From NCBI RefSeq assembly GCF_036370855.1, contig NC_088102.1, forward strand, positions 18,829,001-18,893,000: DNA of 64,000 bases. Reading direction: 5' to 3'. The notes beneath the pieces were generated by a model, which saw only the letters and a program-made list of their open reading frames with translations, did no database searches and had not been told where the DNA came from. The translations under genes were made by a program, and so were the position numbers. Positions 37,801-50,200 of the stretch are shown piece after piece (position 1 is the first letter of the stretch; the number at the start of each line of letters is the position of its first letter). This stretch comes from Dromaius novaehollandiae. Taxonomy: Eukaryota; Chordata; Aves; Casuariiformes; Dromaiidae.

Positions 37801-39491
37801 TTGTGCCTTACCAGTGTGCCTAGGGGTTTTTTCCCCCTTCTTTCTGAAATGAATTTGGTTTAATTATAGTACACAAAAAGATAGATATGTGAGATTGTCA
37901 TTAAATACAGTAAAAGCGATTGTTTTCCATTCTAAATAACCCCTTAGAAAACATATGTGTCTTTCTACTGGGAAAGTAATGCAAACGTTTCTCAGCCTTG
38001 TTTTGTCGCCTGAAACTTCTGCATCGTCTGCAACTTTTTCTCAACAAAGACGAGAAATCTGAGGACCTGTATATCATCACATCCCACGGGAGACTGTTGA
38101 ATTCCCTGCAGAGGGACTGCTTGTGAGGTTTGATAATTTAGTCTTCCTTCCTGTTCTGGCCCCGGGCTCTTCCATTTATTTGCAGGCAGAACGCAGGATG
38201 GTTGCAGGGACTGGAGGTAGCTGATACACCCATACACACAACACACACGCACAACACAGCCCTGTGCAGGGGTACTCACGAGAGTCCCGAGAGGAACAGA
38301 TCTGTGTTAGCATAGCCTGGGGGGTGAACTGGTCAGCAAAGATACTCCAGTTAAACTGTTTCCCATTCTGCAGCTAGTGCTCAATAGTGCAGAGTTTCTG
38401 AAGCTACCAGCAACTGACAGCACGGGCAGTGACTGTTTCTATATGATGGCTGCCTGTCTGCCAGGATCTGACCTGACATTAGCCATCATGCTATGCAGCC
38501 CAGAGAACAGTCGGCAACAATCCAGCTTCTGTTGATATGTCCTGAATTTGAACTAGTGATTTACATCTTTAAGAGCTAAGCATCCTGTGAAAGGATTTTT
38601 AACTCTTAAATAATCATTTGAACCATGTATTTCCTCTTTGCACTTCTATGTAAGCACAAGTAATATATTTAGTTGGAGAAATGAGAAGTTATGCTTCGAT
38701 GAACACTGATAGTGATTCTTCTTGTGAGAAAATACTGAGCTGTACAGGTCCTGTTAGCGTGAAACTCTGCTCCATCTTCCAGTAAGTCAAACTCTCTTAA
38801 GCTTTCTAAGCAGATGATCTTAGTATTTCAGGAGCTAGATATCCCTGAAACTAAGTATTGGGAAGGAATAGACTTGTAGGCCCGTGGCATATTGTGGCAC
38901 TTCACAAAGCTTTGAACAATTTGGTCTGAACCTCAGCTGTACTATAAGGAACGGAATAGGCTCCTTTTGTGGATGTTGTAAACACAGTGTGTCTCCAAGG
39001 CAGTTGTTAGTGTGTTATTTTCTGAATCATCTGAAGAAGTGGCAAGATGGACAAGGCAGAGTTGACACGTAAACTCATCTGTCGCTGTTGGGCCACAACA
39101 ATGACAAGTGTTTACAACTCCAGCTCAACACGAGAGATTACAACAGCCTACCCAAATGCACAAAAATTCTGATTGTTCCTTCAATATGTGGGACTGCTGA
39201 AGTAGCTAATAATTTAACAAACCCTAAATTGTTAAATCATCTGATGTTGTTCTCTCTCCCAGATCTTGCAGGCAGTGACAGGAGTGGCTTATTCCAGAAA
39301 GACAAGTATCCTAGACTTAAAAGAGCTTTTGGAAGAACCAGTGTTACAGCACTTAACATTCAGTTCTGTTTTTCACTCTGTTCTGGAGTTTGTGTGATAA
39401 CAGCTCTTCCTACAGGAACAGATATACTAATGTGACTTCCTTCACTTTGTGCTAGCTCCATTTAAAAAGGAAAAAAAAATCTTTCAAGACT

Positions 39492-39530
39492 ACACACACG
39501 CACATGCACACACACACTTTTTTTTTCATA
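39492..39530 (+). repeat. CA microsatellite followed by T run
   Basis: acacacacgcacatgcacac continuing as CA repeats and then T9, in LGMN intron 1. Confidence 0.8.
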
Positions 39531-39867
39531 TGGCTGCCTGCATGACTTAATAGTGGTGACATACAGATCCAGTCTTGGAAAGACTAGCACTTTTCACTCT
39601 ACGCAGCTGATTTGGAAGTGAGCTGGCTTTTCTGTTTCGGCCTAATTTGAATATGTAGAAATAGATGGCATTGGTTGTGGGGAACTGAGGCTGATTTATT
39701 TATTGTTTAGTTATTTTGCATAGTGGTAGCTTCCACATTATGGCTTGAGACCATGTAATATAGTTTGGGAGTTTCCAGTTTTTATTTCAGAGAAAACATT
39801 GCTAAAGCAGACTACTCTACCCTTACAGCACCTCTTAGACACATTCCAGCACTGATCCACCTCCATA

Positions 39868-39871
<4 letters not shown>

Positions 39872-39905
<34 letters not shown>
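39872..39905 (-). repeat. 34-nt T homopolymer (minus-strand A tail?)
   Basis: Uninterrupted T run. Read on the minus strand it is an A34 tract, preceded about 50-60 nt earlier by ATTAAA. It could be the tail of an old minus-strand retroposed sequence, but I recognise no source gene in 39906-40100. Confidence 0.7.
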
Positions 39906-39906
<1 letters not shown>

Positions 39907-40894
39907 GTAACTAGGCAGGTATGAAATCCATCTTTCAGTATACAAATATGAGGAAGTATTTAATCTTTGTGCAATGTGCCAAGAGCATGCAATTCTTAAA
40001 CGGAGCTTGGTTTGTGAAGGCACATTAGACGCAGCAGACCTGAGTCTGTGACTAATAAGCCATCTGGCCAATGGTTTTTTGTTTTGTTTTGTTTTTTAGT
40101 GTTTGCTTTTAAAGCGAAAGACTTTATCAGACAATCAAGGTGCTCAAAAAGTTCACTAGTGGGGACACTATCTTCAGTCCTCTCAAGAAAGCAGAAAAAG
40201 CCTTTTCTGCTTGTGCTTGAAACTCCTTTTTTGGCTCTGCAAAAACTTCATGCAAACTCTTAACCGTAGTGCAAAATAGATTAAAAATGCTACTCTTTCA
40301 TGTGGTACCACTTCACATTTGCTCTCCACGAGCATAACAGGTTGCACAAATAGCATGAGGCTCTCACAGTCTCCACTTCCCCCTGACCTCAGCAGTTAGG
40401 GCTATGTCTTGTGCAGAACAGCAGAATGGCCTCTCCCCACCCTCTCAAGCTTTGCAGGCACAGAAAGCTTTTGTGATGCTCTGACCTTTCAACTCCCTAG
40501 CAATTTTCTCTGTCTGCATCCTTGTGCCTGCATCATCAGGGATTTGACTTGATCTCTAGACAAAATGCTGGTGTGACTTGATAATGGGCTAATTGCCAAC
40601 AAGTGGAAATCAGTGAGCTACATAAGCAGAGACTAAGAGAATAGAATATAATCTGAAGAAGTTTTATTTGGAAAACACTTCATAGTAATACTTACTCTAT
40701 ATCTGAGGCTTATTCACTATGAGCTATTGTACAACAAAACAACCAGAGGGAGCTGAAAGACTTGGTTGTCCTGCTCAGAATTGCTTTCAGGCAGATTTGC
40801 AAGCTGACAGAAGAGTCTTGTAACTAGTAGCAGCTTGGTGCTAAGTGAAGATATGACCAGAAATTGTCCTGTGGGTTAAGTGTTTTTTAAGTTG

Positions 40895-40925
<31 letters not shown>

Positions 40926-40927
40926 GG
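40895..40927 (+). repeat. A23-G10 homopolymer pair
   Basis: 23 A residues run directly into 10 G residues, 140 bp before the first LGMN coding exon. Unusual composition with a sharp purine asymmetry, and liable to length error in assemblies. Confidence 0.9.
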
Positions 40928-41066
40928 AACAGGAAAAATCAAAAAAAACACCCCACAAACAAGAAAGACTTCTAGCTGTGTATTCCACACACTCTTCTGA
41001 TTTACGTCTCTCAAACTTCTTAGGTTTTTTTTTTTTAATTATTTGTGGAGTAAAGAAAGAAGAGAG

Positions 41067-41204
41067 ATGATACTGAAAGCAGTTGTGCTGTTGGGCTGTG
41101 CTCTGGGCATCAGTGCATTAACTCTCGAAGAACCTGAAGATGGAGGCAAGCACTGGGTGGTGATCGTTGCAGGTTCAAATGGCTGGTACAACTATCGACA
41201 CCAG
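41067..41204 (+). CDS. LGMN: LGMN first coding exon, residues 1-46
   Basis: Signal peptide [17 protein letters not shown], then the short N-terminal propeptide (LTLEEPED) and the first strand of the caspase-like fold ([18 protein letters not shown], with Asn42 and Arg44). Donor CACCAG|GTAAGG, phase 0. Two possible acceptors lie upstream: TTCTTAG at 41022-41023, and TGGAG at 41049-41050 after a T12 tract. Confidence 0.97.
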
Positions 41205-44200
41205 GTAAGGACCCCTAGCCCTGCGTGCTACCCACTGCTGCAACTGCGACCACGCTCCAAAAAGCTTGGGACTCATGCAGTGATAGTAGCTGCCTAGACT
41301 TGTTCAGCTCTTCTGTTGTCTGGGCGAGTCCTACTTCCGAATTTCCACGCGCGTACTATTATATAGTAATCAAAAAGAAACAGCGACAAGATTGACAGAA
41401 AGCCCAGTCTTCTCTTTGTCATTTTTACCCCAAGAATTCCCCTCTTCTTCAATTCTTTTTCTTACAACCTTGTCCAGTCTTTCTGAATTTGAAAAGCTGT
41501 TACTAGCAGTAGGAGCAGTATTCTCTCTTTAGTCACACTTATAAGACAAGATAGGAGACCCGTATAGTTTAAGCTTGCTATCCTATTACTAGGCCAGAGG
41601 TCTGACCGCAACTCTCAGATAGATGAGTGATGTCTAGAGCTAAACCTCATTTTCAGACACACCTACTTGCTTTCTTCTTGTTTTCCATATGTTATGAAAA
41701 ATATCCCTTTCTTTTCTGCCACTGAAGGACTTGTCTAATACTGCAAATCCACAGTACGTTTTTGTGGGTGGAGGATATTGGGAAGGAGTTCTTTTTAACT
41801 TGAATCAATTTGCTCACTCTGTTCTACAGCAAGGCCCCAGAGTTTTGTTGTGCCAACAAAGATATGGTATGCTGAGATGCAAGAATCAAAATGAATGGCA
41901 GAAAGAGGAGAAAAGGGAACAGGAACTCCTGAGCCTGACACCGCTGTCAAAGACAGCGTGTTGTGGAATTATGGTCTAAGTGTGAGTGTCAGGATGGACA
42001 GGATTAAATCCAAGTGACTTAACTCTGATTAAGCTCAAGACTTAAACTCAGCAGTCAGGAGACTTCAGCAGTTTTTCCCTTTGGGGAAGTCTTGGACAAT
42101 CCCTTAAAAAGGTTAATCGACACTTAAATATAGTCTTTGCTCTAAATTTGGAGCTACCTCTTGCTTTCCTGGAGAACACATTCCATTTAATTCTTATTTT
42201 ATATATACAAATGCATATTTCTAAATGTTAGAAAAATATTTTACTAGACTGTTGTTAGTTAAGGGGCACTCGAACGGAGATTGAAACACTAGTGTACAAA
42301 ATTAGCATTTTAAAAGTTAAGTGAAATTATATGGAATGTGCTGGGTACATATACCAAACTGATTTGCTGAACTCTGGCACACTGAGTTTTATGTTTATGC
42401 CTCTCCTACTCCCCCAGCTAACAGTCAGTTTGTAACTTTTAGTGCAATGACCAGCTTAAAACCGAGTGAACCGGGCTGACAACCTGCTTGCATCTGAAGA
42501 ACAACCCGTTAGTGGCAAATGCTAGCCTAACACTTTGACAAACTGGTTTTAGGGATTCTGCCATCTCCTTACACTTCAGCTTTCACTTGGTAAACATATT
42601 TGGAGTATTATAGGCCTTAGCACAAACTATTACTATTTCAAATTATATCTGAAAAAAGTTTTTTAAAGTAGAAATCTGTCTTCATTGAGCACAGCAAACA
42701 ATTATAAAAATGCTAGTGTTGTACTTCATCACTGCCTGACCTGGAATGTCTAAGTATAATTATTCTGAGTTGTGCTTTGGTTGTTCCTATTGCTGTATAA
42801 CCAGTCTCACTAGCTCCCTTTCACTCTAGGAGGAGTTAACAGCTCCACATTCACTCTTTAAATAAAATTACATTTTCTAAGCTGTTACTCAGGAGAATGC
42901 CTTTTCTACGATTGCCCAGCCATAAAGCTTTTAACCTTTATGTCAGTGGACTTTCAATGGTAAATATATCTGCCAGGTATAATGTGGAGCTATGAAGAAA
43001 ACAAGATGCACACTTATGTATTTGTCTGTTCAGCAATAAACCTTTTGAACACTTCAGAATTTCACACAAACAAATTAATTTTGAATTCAGTCATGCTTTG
43101 CTGACAGTTACTTTAAGTAATTGCTTTTCAAGGTTAGAAAAATTAGAACAGCATTTCTTTAAACAGCTTCCTTTTGGATATAACGTCAACTAACAATGCA
43201 GAAGATCTGCAGTGTCGAATTGTTCTGACTTTCAATGTTAGAAATAACTGTTTTTAACTTCCGCTTCTTGCTTCAGGTACAGTATTAACAGTTAGAAGAA
43301 AAGAAAATTAGAATGCTAAGAATCCTATCAGAGCTATGAAATCAGCATCATAAAACAAGAGGGTCTGCGTGAAGGATCCATAAGAGTGGGACTGAGCTCT
43401 TATTTATCTGTCCTACGCAAGACATCGTGCCTCTAACTTGCTCCCAACAGAATCAATTCCCAAAGGATGCAGCACATCGGTAGCCTCTGCTGTCTTGTCT
43501 AGCTGCCCTTTGTAGCCAGCCTTAAGAGGCTGGCAGGGGTGGGCACCCCGGGTGGTGGGAGGACATGCTGTGAGGCAGACCCAGCAGCTAGTCATGGAAG
43601 ATCCACTGCGTGCCACCAAGTATAATTCACAAAAAAAGGTGCCTCAAGTCTCAAATTTGGGAAACTCTATCCCAACAAAAAACAGTTAAGCAGTGGGGCT
43701 GAGTTTTCTAGAGAGCTGTACAGAGGAGGAAAGGTGCTAGCTACAGAGATCTTAGGACTTATTACAGATTTTTTAGAAATGTTATGTAGACCAATCACCA
43801 TGTCTCTGAGTGTGTTAGTATTCCCTACTTTCCAGCCGTGGAAACAAAAGCACTGTGAGTCTTTAAATCACTTGCCCAAGTCACATGCAATGGAACCAGA
43901 AATAAGACTTGGATTTCCAGTTCTATGCTTCATTCATCATGCAAGCCATTTGGTAGTGAGCACACAGAGAAACATCACGTTAGTTTTCAGTAGAGTAATA
44001 CTTGTAAATGGAAGCATGGACTTCCGGAAAGCTCATAAGCAGTGCTCCAGGATTGCAAATTTATTTGTGTAATTCTTTGTTGCTGCTTTCCAAGGGAGAA
44101 ATTGCAGAAGAAAATACATTGTATTCTAATTCAGTTTCTTCCTGCCATCACCTTTTTTCCTCAGAACTTCTGTGAGCTAGCCTGTGTACAAATTAATTTG

Positions 44201-47200
44201 TAGATGTGAATCTTCCTGTAAGCAGTTATTTGATGTATGTGTTTTACTGCCAGACTGGATGGTAGTCCCTAAAAGCAGCTAAGCCAGCATAATCTCCCTT
44301 TGTATTTTGAGACTTTAGCTGACACTTTTCTGGATTTATACTGTTAGCTGTTCAGGGCACAGTTCATACATACATGTTGCATGTTTGTATTATGTGAACC
44401 TTCTGTGAGCTCCAAGTGTTTTACGTGCTGCCTGCACACAACACAGTCAAATCACACCCTTCTGCCTTCTGCAATAGTTACCTACCAGCAGCATGTGTTC
44501 ATCTGACTAAGCAACCATAAAAGGAGGGAAGATAATTTTAAATTAAGGTAATCTCAGTTATTTATCAAAAGTGTCTCTGATTTCATACCTGCAAAGTTGT
44601 GGGGAAATTAGTCTGTTGTTGTACATAGTACAGACTCCCCTTAAACAGTGAGTTTGTAAAGACTGTACAGATCCCCGTAAGCAGTGAGTTTGAGCCTTTA
44701 ACTGCAAGGCATCTGAAACTCGTTCTAGACTTGTAATTCAGCTGTCAGTGGTCGGAATCCACTGTCAGTGGTGCAAACCTCAAGCATAGACAAGATAAGG
44801 AAAAACCACTGTTTGCACTTATCTACACTTGTGATTCGCACCTTGCAGTTCCTGTTTGATGGCTGAACTGGGACTGTTTCCAGATCAAGATGATCTAAAC
44901 TGGTCTTACATTTATCTCAACAAGTTGCCTAACACTAATTCTAAATGTTTTTAATAGCATACAGCCCAACATGATGGGCTTGTTCTTACTGCAGTTGTGA
45001 AAATTTTGGCCTGTTTTGGGCCACATGGTCCTATATTGCCCCATTCTCGGTTCCTCTTGGTTCTTGGGTATTTTCACCCAGATCTTAGTGTTTTTAGTTA
45101 GAGTTGCCTGGGCTGTGGGAGGACGATAGTCACAGTTACTGATGCTGTTCTGCAGATCTCCTATACTATTCCAGAACTCCTCTCTGGGCCCAGAAGGAAC
45201 AGAGAAGGTCCTCCATTATTCCTTGGGATAGTGGTTCAGTTCTGTGCTCTGCAAAGACCTGAATGATATATCTTTGGAAAGCTCAGCGACATAAGTGAGC
45301 AAATATAACACTAAATGTTACTGGTAGATTTAGAGAATGAGAGTGACCCAATAAACTAGTTCTCTTCAAGAGAGATAGAACCGTACATACTTCTGCCTCT
45401 CCTGGGAGACAGTTGCGCTGGCTAAATCAAATCTACAGGTGATCTTACAAACAGATCAGAAAGAGAGACAGACCAATACTTTCAGCGTACTCCAAAAGAC
45501 ACACATGAACGTAGCCAATGGAAGAGCCTGCTTTGAAATGTGGAGTCTTACTAAAGGTGGAGTACATATTTGAAGGGAAAAATAGCTGGTTAAAGTTAGC
45601 AAGATGAAAATGCTGAAAATAAAAACATTTGAATTTGCATACCTGGGTCTTCTTTCAGTTGTTGTTTCTAGTCTTATACGTAGAAAGTGAGCTGTATGGC
45701 GAGGGATTGTATTTCTTCTGGGTTTTGGACAGTACCACTCATAGCAGTTTCTTAGTCCAGAGCGGTGCTTCTAAATTCTCCAGTCTTTCAGGTAACAGAG
45801 ATGAAAGATGCCTTAGCAACTGGGCTTCAGTTAACATTTCCTCACTGTGCTTACAAATTATAACTGAAGATATTGGGAAAACTTTCCTAAGTTATACAGA
45901 TACATTGATTGATTGATGTATATTTAAGGAAAGAAGTGAAACAGCTGAAATGAAACACAATGAATCAGCTCAGTTCTGAGCCAAACAGCTTCTAGAAAAG
46001 TGGCTGCCATGTCTTATAGGTTTCTTGTACCATGCTTGTACATTAGAGCTTGTCCTTTTCTAGGTCATAGCATTTCATTGTTCCTGTAGCAGGAACACCA
46101 CCACTTCATAGTGAAGCTGACAGTTAAATACACATGCTTTTTAGCCATGAGCCTGGCCATCATAAGACTAGAGGTAACCGATTTCAAAGAAGTCTCAAGC
46201 TTTTTCTTTTAGGAACTGTTTATGCATGCATGTGTCATGAGACAACTTGATTTTTCCAGGAAAAAAAAAGCCCAAGAAACCTGGGGCAATCTGCCCGAAA
46301 GCTGTGTCACTGAGATGAATAATCAGGTGTATGAGAGAGGAGAATCAGGATATTTTTTTTCCTTTTAGAATTTTCCCCCACACATTTGGGGATACAAAAC
46401 GCCCATCTCAGGGAAATGGGGGGAAATCCACTTCTGATCCCTGTGCTTTCAAGATCTTGGAGTTAATCATGAGCAAATCTAAGTAAAAATCTTCATAGGA
46501 ATTTGCTGATACAGCAACAGATTTAGACTAACCTGGGGATTAAAGGTCTCAACCCTCCCATTAGCACTTTCTGCTACTGACCTGGCATCTGAGTGTAGTT
46601 GTGCAGCAGCAGCTGTTCACACTACACCTTTCCTTCTTCTCCTACCTTGCTCCCTTCAATAGCATGTTACCCGCCCTGAATCATGACTCCAAAAGAATGA
46701 CTTATTTTTGGTGACAATTTTATACAGTTAGTGCTCATAGCATTCACTTCACTTACTAAACCAACAGGAATGATGCCAACAAGAGAACTGGAACAGTACT
46801 GGCTGTCTCTATTAGGAAGGCTTACAGATACAGAGGTGCCACAACTGTTTGTAGAAGAAAGGAGGCTCAAAATGCAATATTCGGTAGACACTTTTAAATC
46901 AACAGGAAACACTCTAGATTCACATGCACTTGACTGCTCCAGCAGTAGGCTGGGTTTCTGCTCTGGTTTTATAGTTTTCATCTTCCTCCTTGTACAATAG
47001 TGAACAGGAGGAGTGCCTGACCAACATCAAAGGTGGCTAGTCAGGTCAGCCAACACCGCACAAAAAAATTTGCTCAGAACTGTCCTATTTAAGCCAAATG
47101 GAGATTTAGTGCAAAACGAGTTTTTGCAGCCTATGTTAGTGATATTGTTATGCTACTAATGGGTGCAGTTTCCTTAGCAAAACCCTTAAAACATTAGGAC

Positions 47201-50200
47201 AAACCCCATACAGGCATGAGTTAGAACACCTTGATGGAAATTAAATCAATCTGCTTCCCTCTGCACTAGGGAATTTGACTGATGTAAATTCACTAGCAAT
47301 AATCTATTTCTGAGATAATTGCAGCCTCTGTCTCTTCAGTTCTTCCTCAAAAGAGCCCATCCTTCCAACAAGTTTCCCTTAGCTCTTAGGAGCAGCTGTA
47401 ATACTGTGTAAGCCACAGATACTGTCCCCCTGCTATCACAGGATAAAAAGACATGTCCCACTGCAGGGAGTTTGCTGTGTAAGAAAGATAACAGATAGTG
47501 AGCAAGCCAATCACTGAATCAGAAGGAAAAGAAAAGGGAACAAAAAAAGCTGATAATATGCATTTACAAAGCTGAAGTAATTTTGGTTACTTTGGTATTT
47601 ATTAAAAACACCTCAGAAGTCCCTATAGGCCAGGCACATGTCTATGGGAGCACAAAGAGACTTGTGGGTTGAATATGTTGATATTATATCACTATAATAT
47701 GCCTAAACATTTGCTTGTGCTGCCAGCCCATAACTGTTTCTGTCAGCATAACGGAAGCAGTGTACTATGCCTTGAGGGCACGAGCAGATCTATGATCTAC
47801 TCATTGATCACAGTAGAGATGCCCTGATTAGTGCTTTCTACTGCTTGTACCTGAGTTGTTTCTGAAAATTGAATAAGTTTGCTAAAATCTGTACTCTGCT
47901 GTTTTATATTGCATGCTGATATCTTTAGAACTGTCTAATCTCTACCTTTTGACTTGGTGTGGCAGCAGAAGGTATAATGTCATACAAATAGCTGGGGAAC
48001 TATAAAGAGTACAGACTGTCTGGGATAGATGGAAGAGAACCTTGGCTGACTTCTGTAGGAGGAAGTAAAACTGCTTTCGTAAGGACAATTTAGCTTTAAA
48101 GGTTAGTCATGTGAAGAGATTTTGCTGTGGCAGAGTTCATTAACACTGAATGTGCCTCACCCTTTCCAGAATCTTGCACAACTGCCATTTCTTTTCTGCT
48201 TCAACCACGCTTAGAAGACCAAGGATTATAAAGTGACAAGATTTTAGTGTTCTTTCAATTAAACTAGCAGCAGTCACTAGTATGGGTTCACCTAAGCCAA
48301 CTAAACTGATGTAGGTCCATCTAAACCAGTTTAGTTTGGTGATAAATTAGCAAATTAGACTAATTCAACAAACATGAGCTTTAAAGATTGTTTCTTGGCT
48401 ACAGTTGGATTTTGCATTTGTTAGACCAGATTTCTTCCATTAAATCCACACAGCTTTTCTAGCATGTAATAGGTTATAGTTCTGGAGATTAAGAATGATT
48501 TTTGATAGTCCATTACTAATTCATGGACTGGGAGTCTTAAGGTGGATTTGGGGTGGGGGCAATAAGAATGTAGCACTCTGACAGAGGTTCATACTTTACT
48601 GTAATATTGCTTTAACAAGTACTGCCATTTCTGCGTCATCAGAAGATGGTCTGTAAAGAAAATCTGCTTATTCATGTCCTGTACAAGTCAGGAAAAGAGC
48701 CTGAATAGAAATTCTGCAGTTTTGTTTTCCACTGAAATCTGTTTTCAAGCCCTGAAGTTGCTTGAGTGTTATTCTACAGGAAATACATAATTAAAAAGGA
48801 AATTTTCCTTTCTGATCTAGTAAAACAAAATTTTAAAAATCTTTGCAGAGTTGAAATTGGTAAACTGTGCTTGTTAAAGAACAGTCTTTGATGCTTAGTC
48901 CTGGAGGCTTGGTATAGAACTAATTGAAATTGGTGGAAATCCAACTCTTTCTTCCTCTGGTTGGCACTCTTTGGACCTGTTAGTGCACAAGATTTCCTCA
49001 CAGAATGCAGGGAGTTGCTAAGAATCTTTTGGTAAATTTTGTTATGTATGGCAAGGCTCAAGAAACTTCTGGCTTTTATTTTGATAAGAATTTGAAATAA
49101 GTTAACGAGAGAAATATTTTTGTCATAGTCTCTGTATTATATCCTATTCTGGATTAGAGAAGGACATTGAGTTTTTGGATTACATCTATGCATTTCAGCT
49201 CTCCAACAACCCTCAATCTCTTATATTTGAAATGAAGATACCAGGTTGGAGATTCTTTTGGATGATAGCCTGATGTTAGGTCTGCAGAACTATTTTTCTT
49301 CTCTTCTCAAAGGTAAAGTCTCCATTAAATCTGTTAATGAAAATAATCTGCTCAATTTCAGGCAGACGTGTGCCATGCGTACCAGATCGTACACAGAAAT
49401 GGAATCCCAGATGAACAGATCATTGTCATGATGTATGATGACATTGCAGATAACGACGAGTAAGTGATGAATGTGCACTGGTGTCAAACTACACGTTTAC
49501 TACAAATGCGCCATAGTCACCAATGCGTTTTGAGCATGTAGTTGTTCTGTGAGAAAAGCCTTTAAAACTGCCCATGATACGCATAGGGACATTTTGTCCA
49601 TCAGCGCAGTGAGGCTACTTTGCAACAGGCTTATCAGCTTTCTAAGCTTTAAGTCACAACTTGGTATCAGTTACAGCACTGAAAACTTACAGTTCCTTGT
49701 ACATTCTTCATTTGTGTGAAAGAAGTAAGTGATCTTAACTCTTGGGCTTAACAGTTAACAGCAGATAAATAGCCTAAAACATAAACATAGAGAAGCTCAG
49801 TGTGTGGTTTGTGGTTTTTTTTAAAAGGACAGTATCATCTTGTTTAACCCCCAGAACATACATTCAACAGTGTGTGTCCCATTCCTGGCGATTATCTGTG
49901 TCTGTGTCTATCTGCATCACTGCTTTCAATACATAACAGTTCAGTTTTACAAGCTTTAATTCTAATACAACTTCATCAGAAAACAGCAGACTTCACATGC
50001 GTGGCAACAGTGGGAGCAGAGAGTAAAGGGGATTAAGGGCAGCAGGACTGAAAGTGGAGAGATGATAGTATCACAGACCATTTACCTATATCCTCAGAGT
50101 GATCTACCTGATCTCAGGCAGCATACTTGAAGGTACTGAAAGGGTAAGGACGCCTGAGCTGAGCATGTGTAACTGTCTGAAGTGAAAAGAGCTTTTTATA

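Larger units (their letters stand above)
35260..41040 (+). other. LGMN: LGMN intron 1
   Basis: AT-rich, with no supported gene. Contains a poly-C run (about 37675-37686), a CA-rich tract (38233-38260), CA repeats near 39492-39520, a 34-nt T run (39872-39905) and an A23-G10 run (40895-40927). Short open frames here match nothing I recognise. Confidence 0.6.

Noticed and set aside
41043-41066. Upstream extension of legumain (start at TTG 41043)
   Set aside because: It relies on a TTG start. The ATG at 41067 gives a signal peptide of the same length as human legumain.
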